Shown: piece by piece, positions 1 through 8,570 of the stretch
How positions within the stretch are numbered: position 1 is the first letter of the stretch
Layout: each line of letters begins with the position of its first letter
DNA from: Bacteroidales bacterium F22
GTDB taxonomy: Bacteria > Bacteroidota > Bacteroidia > Bacteroidales > Bacteroidaceae
DNA length: 64,000 nt
Assembly (NCBI GenBank): GCA_029541985.1
Contig: CP095414.1
Coordinates: 1,488,001-1,552,000 of the forward strand
Direction of reading: 5' to 3'
Notes under the pieces: model-generated
Told to the model about the DNA's origin: nothing
The model's input: only the letters and a program-made list of their open reading frames with translations
Databases searched by the model: none
Program-made: the position numbers and the translations under genes

Positions 1-131
1 TTATAATCATAATTCTGACCTGTATGAACTAATATCTGGTCAAAATACGTATCACATTTCTTTATCACTGCGGACAAGCGGATTATCTCCGGTCTTGTTC
101 CGATTATTGTCATTAATTTTAATTTCGCCAT
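1..131 (-). CDS. capG: UDP-N-acetylglucosamine 2-epimerase-type enzyme, N-terminal part (CapG/WecB family), cut by window edge
   Basis: Only the first 43 codons are inside the window; the rest lies to the left. The translation begins MAKLKLMTIIGTRPEIIRLS and continues to an HTGQNYDY motif. Both are hallmarks of the non-hydrolysing UDP-GlcNAc 2-epimerase family. It follows capE and capF in the same direction, 24 bases after the capF stop, so the family member is most likely CapG/FnlC, which performs the last epimerisation that gives UDP-N-acetyl-L-fucosamine. The CapG rather than WecB assignment rests on this gene order, not on the short sequence itself. Confidence 0.85.
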   Translation of the reverse strand, partial: MAKLKLMTIIGTRPEIIRLSAVIKKCDTYFDQILVHTGQNYDY

Positions 132-155
132 TGTTTTATTTTTGAATCATGCTTC

Positions 156-1307
156 CTACACTTCTTGAGCAAAGGTGTCAGGATGCTCAGGATCAAAGCA
201 CTCATTGCACCACATGAAAGTTACCATATCTGTATCTCCTAGATTCTCTATGTTATGGGTATATCCCGTAGGGATATCCACCACTTCCATATTCTCTCCG
301 GAGACGAAGTACTCTAAAGGAGGCAAATCAGGTTCATTCATATTTCTGAAGCGGATAACCCCAGTACCACTCACGACGAGAAATTTCTCATTTTTCGTAT
401 GATGCCAATGTTGTCCTTTAGTAATATGCGGTTTAGATATATTGACAGAGAACTGTCCACGATCTAGGGTACGAATAATCTCAGTAAAACTCCCCCGATT
501 ATCTTTGTGCATCGTGAGCGGATAACTAAATCCATCTACAGGAAGATAAGAAAGATAAGTAGCATACAATTTCTTGGTAAAGGCATCCGACATATCAGCT
601 ACAGAAAGATTCTCCCGACTAGCCTTAAACGAATGAAGCAAATCCACTATCTCACCCAGCGTGGTCTTGTGCACCACCGGTACTTCGCAATAAGCACCAT
701 TACGATGCTCCTTACTCTGTAAAGCCGCAATCAATTCAGCCACCACATCATCGATATACACTAAAGACATCTCATGAGCACGGTCATTTACCTGAATAGG
801 GAAACCATTCGCTATATTATTGCAGAAAGTAGCCACCGCACTATTGTAGTTAGGGCGGCACCACTTACCAAAGACATTAGGAAAGCGGTACACCAAAACC
901 TTGGCTCCCGTTTCCTTAGCGTAATTGAAGAAGAGATCCTCACCCGCCTTCTTAGAAACTCCATACGGATTATCCAATGCCGCCTGAGTGGAAGAAGAAA
1001 GCATCACTGGGCACGTATTCTTTTGTTCCTTAAGTGTGGCAAGTAGTAGCGAGGCGAAACCAAAATTCCCCTTCATAAACGCCTCATCATCCTTAGGACG
1101 ATTTACGCCAGCAAGATTAAAAACAAAATCAGCATTTGCACAATAATCCGTCAAAAGCGTAGGATCAGTATCTATGTCATATTCAAACAATTTCAAGTCA
1201 GCAGATAACCCCGTAGTCTTATCCTTTCCCGCTTGAATATTCTTCAGTTGGGCGACTAGATTTCGTCCCACGAAACCTTTAGCCCCAGTAATCAATATCT
1301 TCAACAT
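156..1307 (-). CDS. capF: CapF-type bifunctional UDP-sugar reductase/epimerase (UDP-L-FucNAc pathway)
   Basis: This 383-residue protein is the middle enzyme of UDP-N-acetyl-L-fucosamine synthesis. In the family it epimerises and then reduces the 4-keto intermediate made by CapE. The N-terminal part is a short-chain dehydrogenase fold (nucleotide-binding ITGAKGFVGRNL at residues 6-17, GVSKKAGE helix near 117-124). The C-terminal part, from about residue 260, is a cupin with the metal-site pattern HWHHTKNEKFLVVSGTG. Length and two-domain order match CapF/FnlB. The start lies two bases after the capE stop codon, so the genes are probably translationally coupled. It acts in the cytoplasm on nucleotide sugars. 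Confidence 0.93.
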   Translation of the reverse strand: MLKILITGAKGFVGRNLVAQLKNIQAGKDKTTGLSADLKLFEYDIDTDPTLLTDYCANADFVFNLAGVNRPKDDEAFMKGNFGFASLLLATLKEQKNTCPVMLSSSTQAALDNPYGVSKKAGEDLFFNYAKETGAKVLVYRFPNVFGKWCRPNYNSAVATFCNNIANGFPIQVNDRAHEMSLVYIDDVVAELIAALQSKEHRNGAYCEVPVVHKTTLGEIVDLLHSFKASRENLSVADMSDAFTKKLYATYLSYLPVDGFSYPLTMHKDNRGSFTEIIRTLDRGQFSVNISKPHITKGQHWHHTKNEKFLVVSGTGVIRFRNMNEPDLPPLEYFVSGENMEVVDIPTGYTHNIENLGDTDMVTFMWCNECFDPEHPDTFAQEV

Positions 1308-1309
1308 AC

Positions 1310-2335
1310 TTAATCCTCTTTTATTACGTCCTCTCTAACCATATCCAGTTTAAGCAACAATTCCTTCATGCCTTCCACGTCAAGACGTTTCGTATTATGA
1401 GAATGATAATCCTCTATCTTAGAAACCTTTTCATCACCCTCTACGAAGAACTTATCATAGTTCAAATCACGACTATCACAAGGGATACGGAAGTAATTAC
1501 CCATATCAATCGCTTTAGCCATCTCTTCACGAGTCACTAATGTCTCGTACAATTTCTCACCATGACGTGTACCAATAACTTTTATTTCTGTATCAGCATG
1601 ATATAACTCTTTCAAAGAATTAGCCAACACATCCAACGTAGCCGATGGTGCTTTCTGAACAAACAAATCACCATTATGACCATGTTCAAAGGCATACATC
1701 ACGAGGTCAACAGCATCATCAAGCGTCATCATGAAACGGCTCATGTTAGGATCTGTAATCGTAATCACTTCATTATTCTTGATTTGGTCAATCCATAAAG
1801 GAATCACAGAACCACGACTAGCCATCACGTTACCATAACGAGTACAGCAAATCGTTGTCTTAGCATCCTCACCTAAGGCACGTCCTTTAGCCGTTGCTAC
1901 CTTCTCCATCATCGCTTTACTAATCCCCATCGCATTGATAGGATAAGCCGCCTTATCAGTAGAAAGCACCACTAAATTCTTCACGCCATGAGCAATAGCA
2001 GAATCAAGTACGTTGTTCGTTCCCTCTACATTCGTACGAACAGCCTCCATAGGGAAGAACTCGCAAGAAGGCACCTGCTTAAGAGCAGCAGCAGAGAACA
2101 CATAATCCACACCAGCCATCACGCCATCCACACTTGAGCGGTCACGTACATTACCAATGTAATACTTTACTTTCGGATTTTGAAGCAAGTGACGCATGTC
2201 ATCTTGTTTCTTTTCATCACGACTAAATATTCTGATTTCTTTGATATCAGAATTGAGGAAACGACGTAATACTGCGTTTCCAAAAGAACCAGTACCTCCT
2301 GTAATAAGGAGGGTTTTATTTTTAAATATTGTCAT
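1310..2335 (-). CDS. capE: UDP-N-acetylglucosamine 4,6-dehydratase/5-epimerase (CapE/FnlA family)
   Basis: A 341-residue short-chain dehydrogenase of the extended type. It has the Rossmann motif GGTGSFGNAVL at residues 12-22, a STDKAAYPINAMG segment containing the catalytic Thr-Asp-Lys region, and a C-terminal HGEKLYE motif typical of polysaccharide-biosynthesis dehydratases. In the CapE/FnlA family it removes water from UDP-GlcNAc with C5 inversion, the first step to UDP-L-FucNAc. CapF and CapG follow directly, which supports this call over the FlaA1/PseB dehydratases of similar sequence. The start is 12 bases after the stop of the upstream glycosyltransferase. Confidence 0.92.
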   Translation of the reverse strand: MTIFKNKTLLITGGTGSFGNAVLRRFLNSDIKEIRIFSRDEKKQDDMRHLLQNPKVKYYIGNVRDRSSVDGVMAGVDYVFSAAALKQVPSCEFFPMEAVRTNVEGTNNVLDSAIAHGVKNLVVLSTDKAAYPINAMGISKAMMEKVATAKGRALGEDAKTTICCTRYGNVMASRGSVIPLWIDQIKNNEVITITDPNMSRFMMTLDDAVDLVMYAFEHGHNGDLFVQKAPSATLDVLANSLKELYHADTEIKVIGTRHGEKLYETLVTREEMAKAIDMGNYFRIPCDSRDLNYDKFFVEGDEKVSKIEDYHSHNTKRLDVEGMKELLLKLDMVREDVIKED

Positions 2336-2347
2336 TAATATATATGA

Positions 2348-3571
2348 TTAGGCATTACTTTTAATCAATTTCTTATAAAGAGATAAATAGTTTAAGAATT
2401 GTCTATCTCTATTATACTTCAAACAAGCTTTTTCTCTACAATGTCTTGAATAAAACTCTTTACCATTAGATAAAACCATTTTAACCTTTTCAAAAAGGTC
2501 ATTAATATCTCCTTGATTCGCTACAAGTCCAACATCAGCGGATACTGATTCGACACTTCCACCAGTAGCATACGTTACAACAGGAGTACCGCAAGCCATT
2601 GCTTCAAGATTAGTTGTAGGGAATGTATCTTCATACGTTGGATTGACAAAGACATCAGCTAACGAATAGAACTGCGCAAGTTCATCAACATTTGCTGTAC
2701 GCTCAATTCCAATTAAATTATCAGGTAAATCTTTTATCTGGTTATTACTTAATCCAATTAAGACGATAGATATATCTTCAGAAAACAAAGCTCTCAATTT
2801 TATAAAATCTCTCAATCCTTTCCGTTCACTCCAAACACCAGCGACTCCTATTATTGTTTTTATACCATTGATTTGAAATTTTTTCCTTACTATATCAAGA
2901 TCAAATCTTGGTTTAAAAACATCAGTATCAATACCATTCTGAATAACATGAATGGGATATCCTTTCAAAAAAGACTGCTGTACAATATCACCTAGCCAAT
3001 AAGAGACAGGAACTATTGTCAACTTATCCACAGAATTAAAAAAACTTTTTTTTAATCCGTAATTTTTCTTACTTCTATCAAGAAAAAGACTTGATGGATA
3101 AGCCTTTGATTGAGGACATGAAAAACAACATGTTTTCCATTTATCACAACCGATAAAATCAAAATGAGAACAATGTCCAGTTAAAGCCCAACAGTCATGC
3201 ATTGTCCAAACCACAGGAATCTGACTCTTACTTAAAAAAGCAAAGAGAAGTGGATAGTTCAAATAATATCCATGAATGTTTTGAAGATGAATGATATCAG
3301 GTTTTATTTGTTCGATTTGCTTGATTAATCTTTTAGTACTCCGAACAGAGCCCAAACCATGTCTATCGAAAAGTCTAGTTTGAATACCATGAAGAAAGGC
3401 TGAAAGATTAGACCCTATTTTGATAGTAACAGATTCCGATTTCTGATAAGATCTTCCATAAGCAACGTAACTTTTCCAGCCATTAGATATAGCCATTTTC
3501 CCGATTTGCTCAGTAATGCGTCCAGTGGATCCAACATTAGATGTTACATTTATTTGAAATAGAATGGGCAT
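2348..3571 (-). CDS. Glycosyltransferase family 4, capsule locus
   Basis: A 407-residue GT-B glycosyltransferase. The N-terminal domain starts PILFQINVTSNVGSTGRITE, a start common to Bacteroidales capsule transferases. The C-terminal domain has the GT4 nucleotide-sugar site: NPTYEDTFPTTNLEAMACGTPVVTY at about residues 312-336, with the conserved Glu-x7-Glu arrangement. A Cys-rich insert at about residues 139-153 (GCDKWKTCCFSCPQ) also occurs in related transferases and may bind a metal. Donor and acceptor cannot be read from sequence. Its place just before capE-capF-capG makes an amino-sugar donor possible but unproven. The gene is AT-rich compared with capE and rmlA. Confidence 0.9.
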   Translation of the reverse strand: MPILFQINVTSNVGSTGRITEQIGKMAISNGWKSYVAYGRSYQKSESVTIKIGSNLSAFLHGIQTRLFDRHGLGSVRSTKRLIKQIEQIKPDIIHLQNIHGYYLNYPLLFAFLSKSQIPVVWTMHDCWALTGHCSHFDFIGCDKWKTCCFSCPQSKAYPSSLFLDRSKKNYGLKKSFFNSVDKLTIVPVSYWLGDIVQQSFLKGYPIHVIQNGIDTDVFKPRFDLDIVRKKFQINGIKTIIGVAGVWSERKGLRDFIKLRALFSEDISIVLIGLSNNQIKDLPDNLIGIERTANVDELAQFYSLADVFVNPTYEDTFPTTNLEAMACGTPVVTYATGGSVESVSADVGLVANQGDINDLFEKVKMVLSNGKEFYSRHCREKACLKYNRDRQFLNYLSLYKKLIKSNA

Positions 3572-3619
3572 ATTTTATAATATTTTTCAGTATTTAATTT
3601 ACTAGGATATTTATCCTTT

Positions 3620-4783
3620 TCACTTAGCTATTGATTTTCTAGCAATATCAGAATATTTAAAATGAATAGATGCTACTTTAGAAGCCTCTTTCATTAAATA
3701 ATATTTTTCAGTAAAAATCAATGAATTTAATTCATTAGTTAATGCTTCTTCATCTTCACCAACAATAAAAGAACAATTACCATTAATATCCACATGATGC
3801 ATTCCATCTCCCCAATCTTTAAAAACGCATGGTAAAGAAAGACCAACGGATTGTTCCCACAAAGTTGAATGCCTTCCAGGGTAACAAGCTAAATCTGAAA
3901 TAGATAGAAATTGCATTACTTGTTCTGAGTCACACCACCCAACATAATGAATGTTTTTAGTTGTCATTAAAGGTTTGAGCTTTCTTTCACAAGAAGAAGT
4001 TATAGATCCAAAAACAATCAAATGCACATTCTTTTTTTCTATTTTCGAAAAAGCATTAATTAGAACATCCGTATTCTTGAACTCATCAAGTTTACCTCCA
4101 GAAATGATAACAAAATCATCTTCATTTATATTTAATTTCTTTCTAATATTATTTCTCAGTTGAGGAATATTTTGAGGAATTTTCTCATCATCAATCCCCA
4201 TAACTAATAAATCAATTTTAGATGATTTCATATGATACATTTCTTTAAGAAACTCACATCTAATAGGAGTAACTCCATAACACTTTTCGATATATGGTTC
4301 AAATTGATTTGCTATGACTCTCCATAATCCTTTGGATAAAACATATTTAGAAAAAAAATTCCTTGCAGTATTAGATAAATCAGCGTGAGAATCAGCAATA
4401 ATACGCACTTCAGGATTTTCTTTTTTATACCTAATTACAAATCTCGAATCCATATAAGTAATCCCATGAGAATAGATAATGTCTGGGCGTTCAGCAACCA
4501 ATATACTATACAAATTATTAAAACGACCTAATTTATCATTGACTTTATTCCAAAATCCTTTACCCTTAGCATCTATGCGATACAACTTATAACCATCTTC
4601 AGCTATTTTATTAAACTCGTGGTCATACATTACTATATCACCACTATCACTAAAATGCCTTAGAGAAGCAACGACAACAGTTTCTAAGCCCATTTTCACA
4701 TAATACTTTGGGAGAATATTGTCCTGATATGAGAAACCTTCAGTAAAGTTACTTTTAAGGCATAGAGATAAAATTTTAGTCAT
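3620..4783 (-). CDS. Glycosyltransferase family 4, capsule locus
   Basis: A GT-B glycosyltransferase of about 387 residues. I place the start at the ATG encoding MTKILSLCLKSNF, five bases after the stop of the upstream dehydrogenase. An in-frame upstream start would overlap that gene by 19 bases and adds only basic residues. The C-terminal domain contains GGKLDEFKNTDVLINAF and a late SISDLACYPGRHSTLWEQSVGLSLPCVFKDW stretch, which occupy the positions of the GT4 donor-binding motifs. The usual E-x7-E is degenerate: a Glu is present in LWEQS, while the region around CVFKDW differs from the consensus. The specific sugar is unknown. Base composition is strongly AT-rich. Confidence 0.85.
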   Translation of the reverse strand: MTKILSLCLKSNFTEGFSYQDNILPKYYVKMGLETVVVASLRHFSDSGDIVMYDHEFNKIAEDGYKLYRIDAKGKGFWNKVNDKLGRFNNLYSILVAERPDIIYSHGITYMDSRFVIRYKKENPEVRIIADSHADLSNTARNFFSKYVLSKGLWRVIANQFEPYIEKCYGVTPIRCEFLKEMYHMKSSKIDLLVMGIDDEKIPQNIPQLRNNIRKKLNINEDDFVIISGGKLDEFKNTDVLINAFSKIEKKNVHLIVFGSITSSCERKLKPLMTTKNIHYVGWCDSEQVMQFLSISDLACYPGRHSTLWEQSVGLSLPCVFKDWGDGMHHVDINGNCSFIVGEDEEALTNELNSLIFTEKYYLMKEASKVASIHFKYSDIARKSIAK

Positions 4784-4788
4784 ATTTA

Positions 4789-6105
4789 TTACTTTCTTCC
4801 TATACAATTATAATTAAATCCGAATAACTTCATCTCATCAGGTTCATACAAATTACGACCATCAAAGATAAGAGGATTATTCATCATTTTAATCATCACT
4901 TTCCAACTAGGCAAACGGAATTGCTTCCATTCAGTTAAGATAAGCAAAGCATCAACATCTTCTAGAGCTTCATACATATCAGCTGCATAAGTAACCTTAT
5001 CGCCTATAATCCGCTTACATTCTTCCATTGCAATAGGATCATAAACGCAGACCTCACAACCTGCTTGAATTAATAAATCAATAGTTACTAAAGAAGTAGC
5101 CTCACGCATATCATCTGTTTCAGCTTTAAAAGATAATCCCCATAGTGCTATTTTTCTGCCCTTCAAAGAATCTCCATAATGTTTCTTTAGTTTTCTGAAA
5201 AGAATGCTTTTCTGATGATTGTTGACCTCTTCAACCGCATTCAAAACACCCATATGATAACCGTGATTATCAGCAGTCTTCACAAGAGCCTTTACATCCT
5301 TCGGGAAACAACTACCACCATATCCACAACCAGGATATAGGAATTTGCCACCAATACGCGTATCTGAACCGATACCTTTTCGAACCATATTTACATCGGC
5401 TCCCACAAGCTCACAAAGATTAGCAATATCATTCATAAAACTAATACGAGTAGCCAACATAGAATTCGCTGCATACTTAATCATCTCTGCAGAAGGGATA
5501 TCCGTAAAGATAACTCTAAAATTATTGAGTAGAAAAGGGCGATATAAACGAGACATCACTTCTTTAGCTTCTTCAGATTCAACGCCAACGACCACACGGT
5601 CAGGACTCATAAAGTCAGAAATAGCCGCTCCCTCCTTAAGAAATTCTGGATTAGAAGAGACATCGAAAGAGATAGATAAACCACGTTTATACAGTTCATC
5701 TTGAATTGCTATCTTTACTTTTTTAGCTGTACCGACAGGAACTGTACTCTTAGTCACAAAGACTAAATAACGATTCATATACTTACCAACCGTACGAGCT
5801 ACTTCGAGTACATACTTAAGATCAGCACTCCCATCTTCATCAGGAGGAGTACCAACAGCACAAAAGACAACTTCCACCTCATCTAAACAAGAAGTGAGAT
5901 CAGTCGTAAAATGCAACCGATTAGCCTTCTGGTTCTTCAGCACTAATTCTTTCAATCCAGGTTCATATATAGGCATTTCGCCTTTCAATAAACCATCTAT
6001 TTTTTCTTTATTTACGTCGACACATGTAACATATACACCCATCTCAGCAAAACATGTTCCTGATACAAGACCTACATAGCCTGTACCTATAATTGCTATA
6101 TTCAT
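4789..6105 (-). CDS. ugd: UDP-glucose 6-dehydrogenase
   Basis: A 438-residue enzyme of the UDP-glucose/GDP-mannose dehydrogenase family, oxidising UDP-glucose to UDP-glucuronate with two NAD+. It starts with the Rossmann motif MNIAIIGTGYVGLVSG. The catalytic cysteine lies in YGGSCFPKDVKAL (about residues 258-270), and the family segments FLKEGAAISDFMSPDRVVVG and WGLSFKAETDDMREA are intact. The length is normal. Its place within the polysaccharide locus suggests the surface polymer contains glucuronic acid or a sugar derived from it. UDP-GlcA-using transferases should lie among the neighbouring GT4 genes. Confidence 0.95.
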   Translation of the reverse strand: MNIAIIGTGYVGLVSGTCFAEMGVYVTCVDVNKEKIDGLLKGEMPIYEPGLKELVLKNQKANRLHFTTDLTSCLDEVEVVFCAVGTPPDEDGSADLKYVLEVARTVGKYMNRYLVFVTKSTVPVGTAKKVKIAIQDELYKRGLSISFDVSSNPEFLKEGAAISDFMSPDRVVVGVESEEAKEVMSRLYRPFLLNNFRVIFTDIPSAEMIKYAANSMLATRISFMNDIANLCELVGADVNMVRKGIGSDTRIGGKFLYPGCGYGGSCFPKDVKALVKTADNHGYHMGVLNAVEEVNNHQKSILFRKLKKHYGDSLKGRKIALWGLSFKAETDDMREATSLVTIDLLIQAGCEVCVYDPIAMEECKRIIGDKVTYAADMYEALEDVDALLILTEWKQFRLPSWKVMIKMMNNPLIFDGRNLYEPDEMKLFGFNYNCIGRK

Positions 6106-6170
6106 ATTATATAAATTAATAGTAAAAGATAAATTTCATTCCCCGACCGATTATTCATAATATTAAAGAG

Positions 6171-7367
6171 TTAATAATAATAATAATAAATTTGTTCTCT
6201 ATCATTATTTTTCTGCATATCTAAAACAGAGTTATATGGATAATAAAGCATATATGTCTTGAACTGAGTTTCTTGGAAAGAACCAAATAAAGAAATCATG
6301 CGTGATGAGAAATATGGTACGAGAAGAAATAACCATATAAAATAGCCTTTCAAAAATATTTTATAGCGCCCAATTCTTATTATTCTAGAGAAGACCAGTT
6401 CCGATATACCTATGAATATAAATAATATAAAATAATTATTTAAACGATACATAATATTTACATGAAAAGAAAGAACTGTAATAATTAGAGATAAACAAAC
6501 TAATGGTTCAATATAATTTATAACAGTATTTTTCTGTCTTTTTAGCAAATAGATTGAGATGTATGGATATAACAGTTTTGAAATAAAGATTAAGACCAAC
6601 CCATAGACACTAGACACACCTCTACCCATTGAAGATAATTCGTAAACTCCAATCTTATCTTGTAGTTTTTGACTTAAAGCAAATAACTTAAAAATATTAA
6701 AAATATAAGGCTGCAAAAGGAAACCTACAAGAAAAATGAAACATAGAAGCACTAATAATCTAGAATTAATTTTTAGAAACCTATCCAGTTTCAACCAATA
6801 TAATAGAGGAATAAAAAGAAAAACTAAAGCTCCATTGTGAAAAAGTGAAGCTAGTATTAGAAAAAGAAAACATTTAATCCATTTCTTTCTTTGTAAATAT
6901 TCACAACCAATAAGAAACATGGATATAGCACAGGATTCCCTCAAAACTTCACACATAAAAATGGGATATATAAAGATAAAATAGAGAAGAACAGCAAAGA
7001 AAACATTCGTAGTATTCCTTTTAATAAACCAAAGTATAGTAATATTTACTATTGTGGCTTGTATCAATTGAAATACCCAAAAACGGTCAGTAAATGTACG
7101 TACTAAACTTGTTAAAAAAAGGAACAAAGGGTCCCAAGCTGAATTTACAAAATCAAGAACAGTAATGTTTAATAATGAAGGAATAGAATTAGTAAATTGC
7201 TCTTCATAAAAAATACTATCTATACCTAAACGATATCTAAGCCCGGCTGTTAATACAAGTAACAATAAAACAAAAAGATAACATAAAGATTTGTTTCTAT
7301 TTTTTTGTTTATAATCAAAATAATAAGAGAAATATAGCAAAACTACAACAATAAAAAGGTACCACAT
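6171..7367 (-). CDS. Wzy/EpsG-type polysaccharide polymerase, integral membrane protein
   Basis: A 398-residue, highly hydrophobic protein with about ten predicted membrane spans. It begins with a span followed by a basic loop and GLRYRLGIDSIFYEEQF, the segment conserved in EpsG-like polymerases. A loop with ILWFIKRNTTN and a CEVLRESCAISMFLIG span also fit that family. Such proteins join lipid-linked repeat units on the outer face of the inner membrane. It is the only polymerase candidate in the window. The gene is very AT-rich. Its 3' end is a run of TAA trinucleotides on the plus strand that encodes five tyrosines before the stop. Confidence 0.8.
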   Translation of the reverse strand: MWYLFIVVVLLYFSYYFDYKQKNRNKSLCYLFVLLLLVLTAGLRYRLGIDSIFYEEQFTNSIPSLLNITVLDFVNSAWDPLFLFLTSLVRTFTDRFWVFQLIQATIVNITILWFIKRNTTNVFFAVLLYFIFIYPIFMCEVLRESCAISMFLIGCEYLQRKKWIKCFLFLILASLFHNGALVFLFIPLLYWLKLDRFLKINSRLLVLLCFIFLVGFLLQPYIFNIFKLFALSQKLQDKIGVYELSSMGRGVSSVYGLVLIFISKLLYPYISIYLLKRQKNTVINYIEPLVCLSLIITVLSFHVNIMYRLNNYFILFIFIGISELVFSRIIRIGRYKIFLKGYFIWLFLLVPYFSSRMISLFGSFQETQFKTYMLYYPYNSVLDMQKNNDREQIYYYYY

Positions 7368-7379
7368 ATAATTATTTTA

Positions 7380-8459
7380 TTATAAGTTTCTAATAGATTC
7401 ATAATAGTCAGTCCACTTCTCTACAAGTTTTGTCTCATCAAGTGATTTTAGTACCAAATCAAGATTATCTAATTTACTTTCCAAACTTAAGGGCTCTAGA
7501 AAATGATCAAAATTATCTTTTATTTCATCACAGCTAAAAACAGTGACACCTAGTCCACGAGAATATTCCAAATTAACTCCATCCAGAACTACTTTTTTTC
7601 CTAGCTTAAGACACGTATTTATGGCACTTAATCCTGTTTGCCTTTTTACTCCACAGATATAAATGTCACATTGATTCATAAAATTAGGATAATCGCACAG
7701 TTTGTAAAATTTTTTTATTACTCTAAAATCATTATCCCAAAGCTTTCTACCTTTAGATAATAGTTTATTATAATCAGGATCATTCTCATCTAAAGAATAT
7801 TGTAACATACAATTAATAGTAACTAAACCTTTATATGGCAATAATAAATCCAGTAAATTAATATATGATTTGATAGAAGATGAATTATTTCCTAAGTAAA
7901 TTATTTTTTTCTTGTTATTTGTCTTATTAGATAAGAGGATTCGTTCTCGATAAAATTCAGGATTATTATTACTACTGCTAAAATAAGAAATAACTCTTGT
8001 ATTATGTAAGTTGAAGCTTTTATCGAGATTTCTTTTATCACTATCTATTAGTGTAACAATAGAATCAAATTTATGATATAAATACTTTTTTAAAAGGAAA
8101 ATAGCAAATGAATTGAAACTTTTATTTAATCTTACCCCAGAACCCCAGTTAATCCAATTAACGTGTTTGTATCCACGTATAAAAAGTTGACAGAAAAATA
8201 AATAAGTACCTGAATGTAATAATATTATACTATCTTTACTTAAAAATTTACTAGACAAAAGGTCCGAAAATGTTCTGAAAAAATCAATCTCCGTAAATCC
8301 ATTCTTTTGTGATAAATTATTGTAAATTCTCCATTTTTCCATTTCATTCCCAATAAATATCAAATGATGACCAACTGGAAACTTAGACATAACAGATTCT
8401 GAGATAGATACAACTAGATGGTCTCTATTTGCATCAAAAATGTGATAGATTATTTTCAT
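7380..8459 (-). CDS. WecF-like GT56 (N-acetylfucosaminyl) glycosyltransferase
   Basis: A 359-residue protein recognised by the pattern of the WecF/GT56 family (TDP-Fuc4NAc:lipid II transferase in enterobacterial common antigen). It starts MKIIYHIFDANRDHLV. It has a central YLGNNSSSIKSYINLLDLL stretch that aligns with the GNSGDPSN-type motif of WecF, and YICGVKRQTGLSAINTCLKLGKKVVLDG, matching the RQxG...G region of the family. Members outside Enterobacterales are common in capsule loci and transfer other 6-deoxy-amino sugars. A 6-deoxy-amino sugar donor made by this locus is therefore plausible, but the donor is an inference. The gene is AT-rich and lies 12 bases from the polymerase gene. Confidence 0.72.
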   Translation of the reverse strand: MKIIYHIFDANRDHLVVSISESVMSKFPVGHHLIFIGNEMEKWRIYNNLSQKNGFTEIDFFRTFSDLLSSKFLSKDSIILLHSGTYLFFCQLFIRGYKHVNWINWGSGVRLNKSFNSFAIFLLKKYLYHKFDSIVTLIDSDKRNLDKSFNLHNTRVISYFSSSNNNPEFYRERILLSNKTNNKKKIIYLGNNSSSIKSYINLLDLLLPYKGLVTINCMLQYSLDENDPDYNKLLSKGRKLWDNDFRVIKKFYKLCDYPNFMNQCDIYICGVKRQTGLSAINTCLKLGKKVVLDGVNLEYSRGLGVTVFSCDEIKDNFDHFLEPLSLESKLDNLDLVLKSLDETKLVEKWTDYYESIRNL

Positions 8460-8570
8460 TGATTATTGCTATATAAATGGTTTTACAAAAAGGCTACAAT
8501 GTTGTTGTACAAAAGTCACTGTGAAAAGCCCTGTTCTTAGATCAAAAAAGCACAAAAAGCAATAGATCTT

